Positions 39,873-50,458 of a stretch of 64,000 bases of DNA are shown one piece after another; the first letter of the stretch is position 1, and the number at the start of each line of letters is the position of its first letter. The notes below the pieces were generated by a model. That model did no database searches and was not told where the DNA came from. It saw nothing but the letters and a program-made list of their open reading frames with translations. Position numbers and translations under genes: made by a program. This DNA is from Lichtheimia corymbifera B2541. Taxonomy: Eukaryota > Mucoromycota > Mucoromycetes > Mucorales > Lichtheimiaceae. The stretch spans positions 124,001-188,000 of the forward strand of contig JNEU01001132.1 of assembly GCA_000697475.1 (NCBI GenBank), written 5' to 3'.

Positions 39873-41374
39873 ATGGGGAGCGATCGCTTTGACATGGTTG
39901 TTGCCTTCCATCAATTCTCTTTTTTGGCCACAGGCATCTGTTCAACACTTGGCGTGCAATGGTTGTTTTACGCAGGAGCTGCCAGTAGGTATTTGTATCT
40001 ATCTTATTGAATACTGTAGAGACTAACTCCACACACATACAAGGTGGATCAAGCTTTTTTACACAGTTGTCTGGTTACACTGGGAGTGTGATGGTTGGTC
40101 TATTGATCCCATGGATGGTATCACGGCGACGCGCGCTTTATCAACATTCGACCTGCTCTTCTGACAAGGAAAAAACGGATTTCATGGATAATGTAAACGA
40201 CGAGATATCAAACCAAACAGTGCATGCTGATTATGAACATATCGATCACAGTGTTCTGTGATTGAACGCACCGAAAACCACAGCAAAGGTCAAACAGCGG
40301 TCGACGGCCCAGTGCTCCATACCACAGTCGCCAAGCTTGCATCCATTGATGTCATTGCTGGATCCTTTGTCACCCTTGGATTTTCGCTTATTGGCAGTGG
40401 GGTAAGTCGTGGGATCAATGTCAGATGGTCTATGCTTGGTGATTTATAAATGACATTATATAGATGTATCAAGTGATATTTAGCAGCGTGGTAATATGGT
40501 GTGCCATACTCAATTACTTCTTATTACATCGTGTCCTATCCTTTTGGCAATGGGTAGCCATCTTTGGTACAAGTGCAGGATTGACTCTGTGTGCTTTTGA
40601 GAATATGACTATGCCACAAGGTACGTAGGCCATCCAGGGTGTGTTTCTTTACTCATCTTTAGCAGGTAGCAACATGTCTGGAGGATTGGCGTTTGGTACT
40701 CTTATGGCTCTAGGTGGCACATTCCTTTACGGTAACTGCACAAGGAAAGGGGGAGGCACTGGGATTAGGCACGCTGATCAATATTCTTTTAGCATGCATG
40801 TATGTATATGCCGATTGCATTCTTTCCAAACAAAAACCACCACCGCTTCCAGTACGCCTATGCTTTTACAACGGTCTCTATACGACAATGTTTGCTCTCA
40901 TATATATCGGGCTATACACTGTGCCGCACCTAGACGACATGATCCATATCCAGCCCGACATCACTCGTTGGCAAGTTTTTACCATGTATACTTTCATCAC
41001 CATCGTCAACGCTACACATTCCTGGAATTATTACGAGTTAATTGATCGTACTGGCAGTGTATTGTATCGCATTTTCCTAGTGGCATGTATACACTTTGCG
41101 CTAACGATGTCTCCCATTCTTGATATTAGGTCGCCACAGGGATCTTGCAGGCTGTAAGAGCAGTACTGGTGTATGGTATCAGCCATTTGTGGTATTGCGC
41201 AAACGACTCGGCTCAATGTATGTATTTCCCACCATGTTTATTTCTTATCATGCTTCATACTGACATGCATAACACCTATCGCTTTTCTCAAAAGGCTTCA
41301 CGGTGAAGAAGGGATTTGGATCCTTACTTGTGATCAGCTGCGTATTACTTTACACATATGCCAGCAAAAAGTGA
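39873..41374 (+). CDS. DMT-superfamily (EamA/nucleotide-sugar-type) membrane transporter
   Basis: Multispanning protein, about ten hydrophobic segments, 366 residues from eight exons: 39873-39984, 40044-40192, 40252-40401, 40464-40620, 40666-40695, 40745-41079, 41130-41217 and 41295-41374. Typical DMT features are the paired helices MYQVIFSSVVIWCAILNYF and WQWVAIFGTSAGLTL and the second-half counterpart VATGILQAVRAVLVYGISH. A hydrophilic, likely cytosolic loop (about residues 65-105) lies between TM2 and TM3. Substrate is not predictable; Golgi nucleotide-sugar or drug/metabolite transport are both possible. Two junctions are less certain: intron 5 (40696-40744, 49 nt; a 37-nt alternative exists) and the weak donor GTGGCA at 41080. 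The start follows a pyrimidine-rich leader. Confidence 0.7.
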
Positions 41375-41701
41375 CAGGCGGACAAAAGATACCAACCAGC
41401 AATCAATCATGCAGCTAAACTTCAACTCAGTACTTTATCCCTATCAATGAAACCCTCCCCCCGGTCAGCACGCAAGCGAACCACCTTGTCAAAAATCATA
41501 TGAATAAAAACTCGTGCTACTTGGTTCGTCAATCAAGAGCCTTGGATAATCGGGATAACAACAATGAAAGATTCAAATGCTTTGGAGTGTGCTACATTAA
41601 CATGGAGGAGACTTTTTTTCCCACGAGCTGTGTCTGTAAAGCCAAGATTCGCACGCTTTCCTTCTACTTTTCTCCTTGTACCCATACCTAACCATCATAT
41701 C
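41375..41701. other. Intergenic: DMT gene 3' end and BCKDHA promoter
   Basis: Tandem + strand genes. Contains an aataaa-like element (41504) and a T/C-rich segment (41655-41690) just before the BCKDHA start. No other feature. Confidence 0.45.
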
Positions 41702-43249
41702 ATGCAATCACTTACTCGCAAAACATTGCAAGCATGCTGCTCATTAACCCGCTATAATACACCTGCATGCTTCTTGGGTGGGGCTCGTTATTGTAATTAC
41801 ACCATGATGGTATATAATTTGGCGGTGGTGTTAGTGGTGCTGTATCATTTTATAACCTGTATTACAGGGCAGAAGCAGTAGACGCTTTTATAGTAATGGA
41901 GGTGCCAGTAGTGCAAGTCGATTGATGGAGGAGGATCCCGAAAGAAAAGGACCTTGGAGCCAAGGAGATAAATTCACTTGCAAACTGGATTTCATGCAGC
42001 ATTTGGCGCAAGGCATGAAACCGTACCGAGTCATGGACCATACTGGCAGTGTGTTGGATGATGCTCACGACCCAGGTTTATCCAAGCAAGAGGTGACAGA
42101 CCTATATAGCAAGATGGTGACGCTACATATCATGGATGGTATTCTATACGAAGCACAGCGACAAGGTCGTATCAGCTTCTACATGACGCACTATGGCGAG
42201 GAAGCCATGATCGGCAGTGCAGCGGCGTTATTACCACGAGATGTGGTTTTTGGTCAGGTAAAACAGCTGCCTCGTTGAATATGCTTTGCCTAGTATACTC
42301 AACAAGATTTTTAATTTTAGTACCGTGAGGCGTTTGTACTATTGCACCGAGGATTCACAGTGCAAGAATGTATGAACCAATGCTTTTCAAACATGCATGA
42401 TGGTGGCAAGGGTCGGCAAATGCCCGTACACTATGGCTCTTCCAAACACAACTTTCAGACCATCTCATCACCACTAGGAACACAAATTCCTCAGGCAGCT
42501 GGTGCAGCATACGCTCTCAAGCGTCAAGGAGATGGCGCATGCACTATATGCTATTTTGGCGAGGGTGCAGCTTCTGAAGGTGACTTTCATGCAGGTTTGA
42601 ATATGGCTGCCACTTTACATTGCCCCACTATCTTTTTCTGGTGAGTAGCTGTTTTGCCACATATAGGATATTATAATATTCATATCATCTATCTAGTCGA
42701 AACAATGGCTATGCTATCTCTACCCCTGCTAGCGAACAATATCGTGGTGATGGCATTGCTCCACGTGGTATTGGCTATGGAATTGATACCGTTGTCGTCG
42801 ATGGCAACGATGTTTGGGCAGTATATAATGCCACTCGTGCTGCACGCGCTATTGCAGCTGAGCAGAATAAGCCTGTACTTATTGAAGCCAAAACGTATCG
42901 TGTGGGCCATCACAGCACATCAGACGACTCAACGAAATATCGAGACCGCAAAGAGGTCGAAGAACGGGCTCAGTTTGATAATCCTATCACACGTCTTCGG
43001 CGCTACATGGAGGTGAAGCAATGGTGGTCGCCTGAAGATGAAAGTCAGTTACGTCATAATATCCGCAAAGACGTCCTTGAGTGCTTCAAATCAGCAGAAC
43101 AAGCACCAAAACCAGCCGTGGCAGAGCTATTTACTGATGTGTATGATTCGATTCCCACAAGCTTACAATATCAGCAAGATGAGCTGGTTGAGCTTACACG
43201 TAAATATCCTGAGTACTATAGCATGGAAGGTCACTCCAATGGTATATAA
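41702..43249 (+). CDS. BCKDHA: Branched-chain 2-oxoacid dehydrogenase E1 alpha subunit
   Basis: Mitochondrial thiamine-diphosphate enzyme subunit that decarboxylates the keto acids of Leu, Ile and Val. Four exons: 41702-41809, 41868-42257, 42321-42640 and 42697-43249; 456 residues. The N-terminus ([19 protein letters not shown]) is a basic, amphipathic presequence. Family motifs include [21 protein letters not shown] and the thiamine-diphosphate motif beginning [20 protein letters not shown] and ending [10 protein letters not shown]. The regulatory phosphorylation loop appears as [17 protein letters not shown], so kinase control is plausible. PDH E1 alpha is excluded by the HHSTSDDS loop. Presence of this gene implies mitochondrial branched-chain amino-acid catabolism. 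Confidence 0.95.
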
Positions 43250-43540
43250 TAGCTGCTTCTTTTACCCATATCCCACTATCTCCTCTAAATATATATATCT
43301 GGAATCAATTTAAGCTGGATTTTGTTAGCCATTGTAATCCTCTATACGTCTTGTATATAATGCACAATGAAGCTTTGCTTCTTACAGCGTCTCCTGCCCG
43401 TCGTATATGGGTAACGAAACATGGAGATGTGTCATCACACTATCTAATACAGCCTTTGATCAAGACACCATGAATCAATCAGACCCTTCATTTCTCTTTT
43501 CCCTTTATTATCACAGCACTCACAAGTGGATATACTTCTA

Positions 43541-44643
43541 CTAGTACAGTCCTATATTTGCCATATCATAGTTCTTTCTATAATACAATGCATCAAGTGC
43601 CCACACACGGTCCAATTCAGAAAGAAGGAATGGAGTCTCTTTTACTATAGGAACTGAGGATTGAGAGATTACAACGAATTGCTTCAATGGGGGAGATACA
43701 TCGATTTGAAAAGTTTCTATCTTTGGGCGTGTAGTATTGTGCAAAGGGTGCGTGGCGGCGAATTATTATGCACAAAACATGGAGTTGGGTGATGATGATT
43801 GTCGTACATGGCTGACAGGTAGCAGAAAAGATGTTGATAGCACCTTCCGTGGAATAGCGTGTTAAAGCATACGATAATTGGATGCACCAATCGTCCAGGA
43901 TGATAGCGTCAAGGTCAGGTTGACAAAGGACCCGTAAGAACAAAGGCTCAGTTTACACGCGTTGTATATCCAGTTCCTTCCATCCAATGTATCAACCCAA
44001 TATCCATATCCATATCCATAAGAAGTCGTATGTGTTAAAGCAAGTTACTACGCGTATAAAGCTGCTTCTACATGATGGCTATCTGCTGGTCACGTGAAGA
44101 GGCTGGAAGACAAGCTGTTGCAAATAAAGAACGCTGCTTGAGACCATGGAGTAAAGACCTTGCTCATAGTAACTGCTGTTATGATGGTAGAGGAGTGTAC
44201 CAGAAAAGGTGGAGTGCCAAGAAACGTGGGTGTTGCAGTGGGGTGTGCACAGGCCATGGAGTTGCCATTCCGTCAAAGACAATCGGATCAAGGCAATTGT
44301 AGGATCGACATGATGGGTTGAAGTAGGACAATCTTTCCCAGGTGGTAGTTGTACTTGATTGGGGAAATAGTTGAGGTGGGAGGAAGAGGCAAGACCTGGA
44401 AATTAAAGTCGTTTTTTTTATCTTGGATGATGTGTCTTTGTTTGAGCGTTTCTTAGTCAGATCCCTTTTAATCAAGAAGGTTGAATGATGGAAATGATGA
44501 GCTGGAGAAGAAGAATCGTTCAAATGCAATGGATTGGACAGCAATTGAGAATAGGAGGATTGGGCTATTAGCTGGCAGTTTATGAACTGGGAGGTAAATA
44601 GGGTATTCTGACGTTGAACTGACTTGTTCGCTGCACCAAGCAT
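43541..44643 (-). CDS. Unresolved minus-strand locus, possibly a multi-exon unknown gene
   Basis: Several minus frames here have coding-like composition but I could not settle a single model. The last segment (43744-43541) reads PKIETFQIDVSPPLKQFVV and continues to a stop with balanced composition. A consistent partial model joins it to short upstream exons (a start near 44012, phase-0 junctions at about 43954/43844 and 43806/43721). Further upstream two frames overlap at 44079-44643. No domain recognised. It could be a rapidly evolving gene or a decayed one. Confidence 0.25.
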
Positions 44644-44945
44644 TGTTCCAGGGCAGCTTTATCACAGAGGCACTGTAATCTCTTATTGTAAATATTGATA
44701 AAGCAAAGAGGTACATGTTACTGTAAAAGCGAACACTAAGAAACTATGCCTGCGTAAACTTGCAAGCTTGTTGTAAGATCCTTAATCCATAAGCTGTGTT
44801 AAGCCATTCATGAGAATTGAGAAATCAAAAGTTTACGAACGAAGCGAGCAACCCAAACCGCTACACATAAGAGGATGTTATCTTAAACGGCCATGCATCG
44901 GGCAGCTAGTTTATTAATGCAAAGAAAAAAGTAATACCGCATATT

Positions 44946-46112
44946 TTATGCGCGAGCGAGACTCAGCTCATGCTGGAGTTGGCGGATTGTTTCCTGGCTG
45001 TTTTCTAAGGAGTGCTTCAATTGGATATTCTTCCGCTCTAGTTCGAGTCGCTGAGCTTGATGGTGATCATCTTCGGTTTGCATGGCTTCGATCTCATCGA
45101 GTAATATCTTGAGTTTTCGTTCATATGACAGATTGACAGACGTTGATGTTGGTGCGATGCTCCAGTGGGTTGGATCTGCAAACGCAAGAGCAGCAAACCC
45201 TTGCTTCTGCGTCTTGACTGAGCAGGCTTCATCAGCATTATCTATGCAGTCTGTGGAATGCCGCCTTCGCCTTACGTGGGTCGTTGGACTGCCAATGTTG
45301 GTCATGATGCGGGTGCATGAGATAACACGTCGCAGATACCTGATTTCCTGGTATGCGGCAGCCATAGACTTACTATTACTTAGCTTGTCTTCATGCTGCA
45401 TTTGTTGAATGCGTGTATTTGCTTCTCTAAGCCGTCGATTTTCTTCCATTAGAAGATCCACCTTACTCTTGCTGCTGCTACTAGATGATGTTGGCATAGT
45501 AGTCAAGTATTCACAAGCGTCGTGTTGAGCAGAATCGGATATATTTTGTTTTTCTTTTCCACTGGAAGCGTTTGGTCTAGGAGGCGGACTCAAGGCTGTG
45601 ATATGACCCTGAGATGCAGCATTCAATAGGCTAGATCCCTCTTTTGCATATTCATACACGCTGCTGCTACTACTCGTGGACAAATGGCTTTCAGTTTCTG
45701 AGATCAACGAGGACCAACTGCCACATTTCTCTATGTTGGATTGTGTCGTTCGCGTATTGTTGTAGGATTTGGATGACCATAATGCAGCCGGTTGCTGCAT
45801 TTCATTATAATTTTCGCCATCCATCGGTGCACGATGAGTAATCAATCTTTCATCAGCCACTTTGACATTGCTGTTCTCTTCAAACATATGCATCACCAAG
45901 GAAAGACGCCTTCGCCGTTGTTGTTTTCTGCCGGAGCCTGTTGAAGAAAAAGGTGTACTGGATGTAATTGGAGATTTGATATGTCTTCTTGGTTCAGTCA
46001 ATGCACGCTTTTGTTCATGATAAAAGGGAGTTGTGGTAGTGGGGTATTTATCATCCTCTACAAGACTGGCCACGTTATCGTTGTTGGTAGTTCGGAAAAG
46101 CTTCAACCGCAT
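44946..46112 (-). CDS. Ser-rich coiled-coil protein, function unknown
   Basis: One uninterrupted frame of 388 residues from the ATG at 46112; the frame stays open to 46217, but the sequence there is less protein-like. The N-terminal half is Ser/Thr-rich with basic patches (SGRKQQRRRRLSLV; RRRRHS). Two predicted coiled coils follow: about residues 225-270 (VDLLMEENRRLREANTRIQQ) and a C-terminal one (LKILLDEIEAM... to the end, LENSQETIRQLQHELSLA). There is no catalytic domain or TM segment. The RRRLSLV and RRRRHS contexts resemble basophilic kinase sites. I recognise no family; a scaffold role is a guess. Confidence 0.6.
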   Translation of the reverse strand: MRLKLFRTTNNDNVASLVEDDKYPTTTTPFYHEQKRALTEPRRHIKSPITSSTPFSSTGSGRKQQRRRRLSLVMHMFEENSNVKVADERLITHRAPMDGENYNEMQQPAALWSSKSYNNTRTTQSNIEKCGSWSSLISETESHLSTSSSSSVYEYAKEGSSLLNAASQGHITALSPPPRPNASSGKEKQNISDSAQHDACEYLTTMPTSSSSSSKSKVDLLMEENRRLREANTRIQQMQHEDKLSNSKSMAAAYQEIRYLRRVISCTRIMTNIGSPTTHVRRRRHSTDCIDNADEACSVKTQKQGFAALAFADPTHWSIAPTSTSVNLSYERKLKILLDEIEAMQTEDDHHQAQRLELERKNIQLKHSLENSQETIRQLQHELSLARA

Positions 46113-47552
46113 AATGAAAAGAAATGAAGGAAGAATAAGTTGTTGTATTGCAAATTCATGTCGCCTAGGAGGTAACACCGCGCTACCGATAGCTGTACAA
46201 CATGAGGAGTGGGCCACAAGGCTTATGGTAGCTCAAACGAGCCGCGAAGCTGTCAAGAGCGTGTCACAAATCATGACCAAACTCGTACTTAAGCACTCTA
46301 TCAATAGAATGGCTGTGATACCCTACCTTTAAATGATACGCAATTTGAAGTCATAAATAGAGGATACTACTGCTGAAATATAAAGAATGGCGTGATATAC
46401 CTGTCAAGTGTTCGGCTTGTGGATTGTGCGACCGATATACGAGTATTGCGATTGTTAGACGTTTTCCACAACGCCAAAACGTGCGTCAAATATTCAGCTA
46501 CAGCACGTTTGGAGTTTCCTGTTCTACGAATAACCTGTCAATTGTGCAACCCAGATTCATTTGACACTGCTATCTGCGAAGGACTAATTACTCCGCCCCG
46601 AAAACAATGAACATAAAAACACCTTATTTTTCTTTTATGACTTGAAAACGTCGCATGAAGGCAAAAACTACATCAATTGAGAATTCTAGGTGATGTCCCA
46701 TGGTTTTACCAACGGGTACTAATACCGCCTAAAAGGCCAATCATTTTCCTACGCTGCATTTATAAAGTTATCATACAACATCAACAGCATCACCCTGCAC
46801 CTTTCGGAAGGTCACACTTCATGGTATTCAGAAGAATAGCTTAAATAAGAAACAAGTGAAGTAAGCACTTGTAGAGAATCATTGAGCAAGAGAAAGATAT
46901 AGAGTGACGAGGAATGGCACTTCGTATTCAATGGGTGGGGAATAGTTCTACGAGTTGCACGATTTCTATGATCTTGTTGTGGGGAAAATGCATAGAAGTA
47001 AGGAGTGTGTGCAAGAGCCGTGTGCGTGCTGCAGAAAGAGAGTATTGGGTACTTTTAACCAAGGTGATACCATCGCTGTTATGCCGCTCCATGTTTGGTG
47101 CCGACAGATCCAATCAATGCCTCAATGTTGCAGCAGTGCTTGTTCCTTCAACGTTATAGCTAGTATAACAGCAAGAGTAAACTCATCAGGATGGTTCATT
47201 TGGCTTTTGCTTCTGCTCGACTAGGTCATGGTTTGGGTTTCCAGTAGCCCAACAACCAATGTTCTTAAAGAAGCAGTTTATTATTGTGTATACGTAGTGC
47301 TAATAATGAATGATGACATTGTAATGCAACTTCGGTCATCATCATTACTTTGAGCTTGGCTCCCAGCCTCTGCTATTTGGCCATTTGACACCAGTGATCA
47401 GGCGGGTTCCTATCGTTTCTCCAAATTACTACAGTAGAATCGCCGAGGATTTAGTTGATGTTGATTAGCACAGCCTTGCATACCGGATTTACTAGCTTGC
47501 TTGCATCTTTATTAATTTTAATACATTGATATGGCTAGCTAATTGGTCGCTG
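46113..47552. other. Intergenic, no supported gene
   Basis: Includes the upstream region of the coiled-coil gene. ORFs at 46392-46610 and 46914-47224 lack motifs and overlap open antisense frames. No repeat or RNA gene recognised. Confidence 0.35.
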
Positions 47553-47720
47553 CTATTGTAGCACGGTCTTCATTTTCTTGGAATGATGGGCATCTTTGAC
47601 TTGGAAGTCGGGATTCAAGTAACCGCTTCCACTGGTGACGAAACCACCTGAACTCCGCATGTTTTTACCATGGTGAGCGGGCCTGTATTGCTTGCCCCAC
47701 TTAACTAACCTCGTCTTCAT
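47553..47720 (-). CDS. Small basic ORF, uncertain
   Basis: A 55-codon ATG-started frame rich in Lys, His and Gly (GKQYRPAHHGKNMRSSGGF and onwards) on the opposite strand to, and just upstream of, the tiny TM protein gene. The composition is not obviously random, but no homologue is recognised and an upstream exon beginning near 47760 is possible. If real, the two small genes share a promoter of under 70 bp. Confidence 0.25.
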   Translation of the reverse strand: MKTRLVKWGKQYRPAHHGKNMRSSGGFVTSGSGYLNPDFQVKDAHHSKKMKTVLQ

Positions 47721-47786
47721 CAACAAAATGGTACGCTCCAGTCCCTCCGATCGAGCCAAGACACTTGACTAAATCACGTATTCACT

Positions 47787-48200
47787 ATGTTAGGGTGGTG
47801 TTAGCCGTTTTCCCTATCCTAAAGAAGTCTGGTAATCAAGAACGAAGATCAACAATTGCAATGCAGCGTCTAACATTTACACCATAGGTCGCCTGCTGGT
47901 GGCTGGTGGGCCCAACCCAAGGCATGGAAGTCCAACACGTTAATTGCCGGCTTTGGTCTTGCTGTTACTGTCGCAGCAGTCTGGAAGGTTTCGGCCGATA
48001 AGGAGGTAAAGTCTATATTCACGGACCCAGTTATTTGGTGGCGGTATGGCTGAATGATTGTCTTAGCAACGTTATCAACAACCAACACGCTGGATCCCTT
48101 CGATGATGGTAAGGTGTGGTCAAGCGACGTGACGAAACATTACTTAAGCATGAATGTGTATATTATATAGTGGGCGAAGCAATTCAAGGATCAACAGTAG
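47787..48200 (+). CDS. Small single-TM protein, probably mitochondrial inner membrane
   Basis: Exons 47888-48005, 48067-48108 and 48171-48200 join in phase to give SPAGGWWAQPKAWKSNT, one TM helix (LIAGFGLAVTVAAVW) and a basic tail ending PTRWIPSMMWAKQFKDQQ. About 66 residues in total. An initial 8-nt exon with the ATG at 47787 (47787-47794) fits the phase but is weakly supported. The Trp-rich head, single helix and PTRWIPSMMWA tail recall small fungal respiratory-chain or assembly proteins, but I cannot name it. Confidence 0.55.
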
Positions 48201-48581
48201 AATCAACAATAAAGCTGATATTTGTCAACAACGAAACTTTTACGATTGCCTTTCTTCGAGTTTGTATGCTTCAATGATGATGAAATCTATCAGCATGATC
48301 ATATGGAAAAGTACTCGAGTCATCTACCATTACTTTGACGACGACTGATATGAAACATTGCGCATTCAGCGGACGACAAATCAAAACAACGTTGCCATAG
48401 AAACCATATAAGAGTACTGTAATTAACAACATCCTTAATCGAATAAAGCCATCAAGTTGCTGAGATCTTGCAGTTTACACATGAGCCCACACGTTATAAT
48501 TCTCCTGCAATGGTTATACCCAACCACATTTTAATCATAATATCTTTCACTGCTATCTGCAATTAATGTACAAGAATGCAA
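48201..48581. other. Intergenic between convergent small-TM and RPL31 genes
   Basis: AT-rich 3' region shared by two convergent genes. Nothing recognised. Confidence 0.4.
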
Positions 48582-49176
48582 TTACTCATCGTCAACAACG
48601 ACAGTCTCCAAACCTAACGTACAGAGAAAAAGAAGGGGATGGGATCTTTTAGTAGACGCTTCACAGATAGGAGACGGATGGATTCTCCAACCTCTAGCGT
48701 TTTCATACCGGCAGAAGATATTTTCCTCATTCTCGGAATCCATTCATCATAATGTACAATAGATAAAAGGATACCATAGAGAAAGATGGAAAACATTGCT
48801 ACTGAACGGCGAAAGCAAAATAGAGAAAATAAGATAACTTACCCTTGGCACCATTGGGAGTAGGGACGAAAGTGACGTATGAGTAGAGCTTGTGGACAGC
48901 ATCTTCGTCGTCGTTACGCTTGCGAGCAATACGAACACGGATACGGTGAGGGACGTTGCGAACACCACGAGCCCAGAGAGCCTTGTTAAGACCAGTGTCA
49001 ATACGAACATCAGGAGTACCCATGGCCTTGACAGCAAACTCCTTGACAGCCTTAATAGCGTGAGGAGTACGCTTCTTGAAAGAGCGACCATGCACGAGCT
49101 TGTGCAAGTGGATGGTGTATTCACGAGTGACAACGTCAGCAAGAGTGGATCGCTTTTGGGTGGTCTTGGGAGCCAT
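48582..49176 (-). CDS. RPL31: 60S ribosomal protein eL31
   Basis: Large-subunit ribosomal protein near the peptide-exit tunnel. Two coding exons on the minus strand, 49176-48843 and 48613-48582; 121 residues. Motifs include [60 protein letters not shown] and [18 protein letters not shown]; the tail [11 protein letters not shown] comes from the second exon. The coding intron (48842-48614, 229 nt) is the longest in a confident gene of this window. A 5'UTR intron is predicted at 49271-49183. Highly biased codon use fits high expression. Confidence 0.96.
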
Positions 49177-49182
49177 ATGCAA

Positions 49183-49271
49183 CTAGATGAATGATGATAT
49201 TATGCGTGAATGGATGGATGGATGAATAGATGGATGGATGGGTGGATGGATACGAAGGGATGTGTACTTAC
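49183..49271 (-). repeat. Predicted 5'UTR intron of RPL31 containing a GGAT/ATCC tetranucleotide tract
   Basis: On the minus strand a GTAAGT donor begins at 49271 and an acceptor CTAG ends at 49183, six nt before the start codon. The + strand between carries gaatggatggatggatg-type repeats (49207-49252). Called from splice consensus alone. Confidence 0.5.
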
Positions 49272-50458
49272 CTTTATGTCAGAAGAGAGAGGGATTCATA
49301 GCCACGCGCAAATTTCCTTGATCTTTGTCTCCAGCATTCTCAGATTTCAGGGTCCCGCTGACAGGCACCTGCACCCATGGCTGGCTTTGGACCTCGAAAT
49401 GACCTACGGAGGGGGTCTCATACTTTTGCAAGGTGTTTTCAAATTCACTAATCATTTCTGGATTGTTAACCATATCATGTATTATTGTGGAATTTAGGTT
49501 TTCTTAATGGTCGTAAGCGTGTTGGAGGATGTATTATGCTTCCCGTTTGATGGTATTATTGGCGTTGAGTTACACACGCATTGTTGACAGGTTGCACAAA
49601 TAGATGATAATTGTTGTCTGCAGTACTTGAATGTGCAAACATACGCCTACACCACCCTTAAAAATGTAATTGATAGCCTGGTAATGACAAGCCTCGTTTG
49701 TGATGTGAAACAAGCGAGCGATTCTGGTGTGTGAGAAATGGTATAAGGGCCATCAATGGATCCAGAGGCGGTTCTCGTATTCAATTATGGTATTAAAAGT
49801 AGCAAACGAGGCTTTTGTGTTAGTTGGCTTGATAATCTTTACGATGTTTGGTATCTTAGATACGGCAATGTGAGGAAGAAGATGGAGGGAGTCTCATGTA
49901 TGCCACGCTGCCATAATCAACCGAGGACCGTTATATCATCCCATGTAGGAGGCCGTAGTAGGTAAACTGTAGCAATCAATCCAACTTTGCTTATTACAAC
50001 TTGGGAGGTAGTCGCTATGAAAGGAATGTGGCTATGTGCTTTATCAAGCGAGATGAGTGGGTTTTACTGAGCCATCTATCACAATGAAAACAATAACAAT
50101 AAAAATAGGATAATTGAAACAACACTAAATCGCTCACAAAAGAAGACCACCCACGATGATGCTCACATCAACATGGAATATAACAGCAAACGGACGTGAT
50201 ATGGTGGAAGAACGAGATGTATAATTTGGATTAAAGTGGGTGACAACATCCTTGCTTACATCTGCATGGTGGGTGTGTGGTCACAAAGGATGATCAACGC
50301 TTGTTGGGAATGGTGATGAGCTTATAGATAGGGATGTTGTTATGTCTCTTGAATCTACTGGGGTTACTCTATACTTTCTGAAGGCATCTATGTTAATGCT
50401 AGACATAAGCTGTTCATTGTATAGGTGTTCTCTTTGGGATCTTATTTCCCATTAAATC
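49272..50458. other. Intergenic upstream of RPL31, with one 64-codon ORF
   Basis: A minus frame at 49473-49279 encodes 64 residues of balanced composition (MVNNPEMISEFENTLQKYET and onwards). It ends only 8 nt before the predicted 5'UTR-intron donor of RPL31, so its 3' part overlaps the expected RPL31 promoter or leader. It may be an upstream small gene or chance. The rest of the interval (to 50458) holds nothing I can support. Confidence 0.3.

Noticed and set aside
48614..48842. Possible C/D snoRNA in the long RPL31 intron
   Set aside because: A C-box-like tgatga is present, but no matching D box (ctga) or terminal stem was found.
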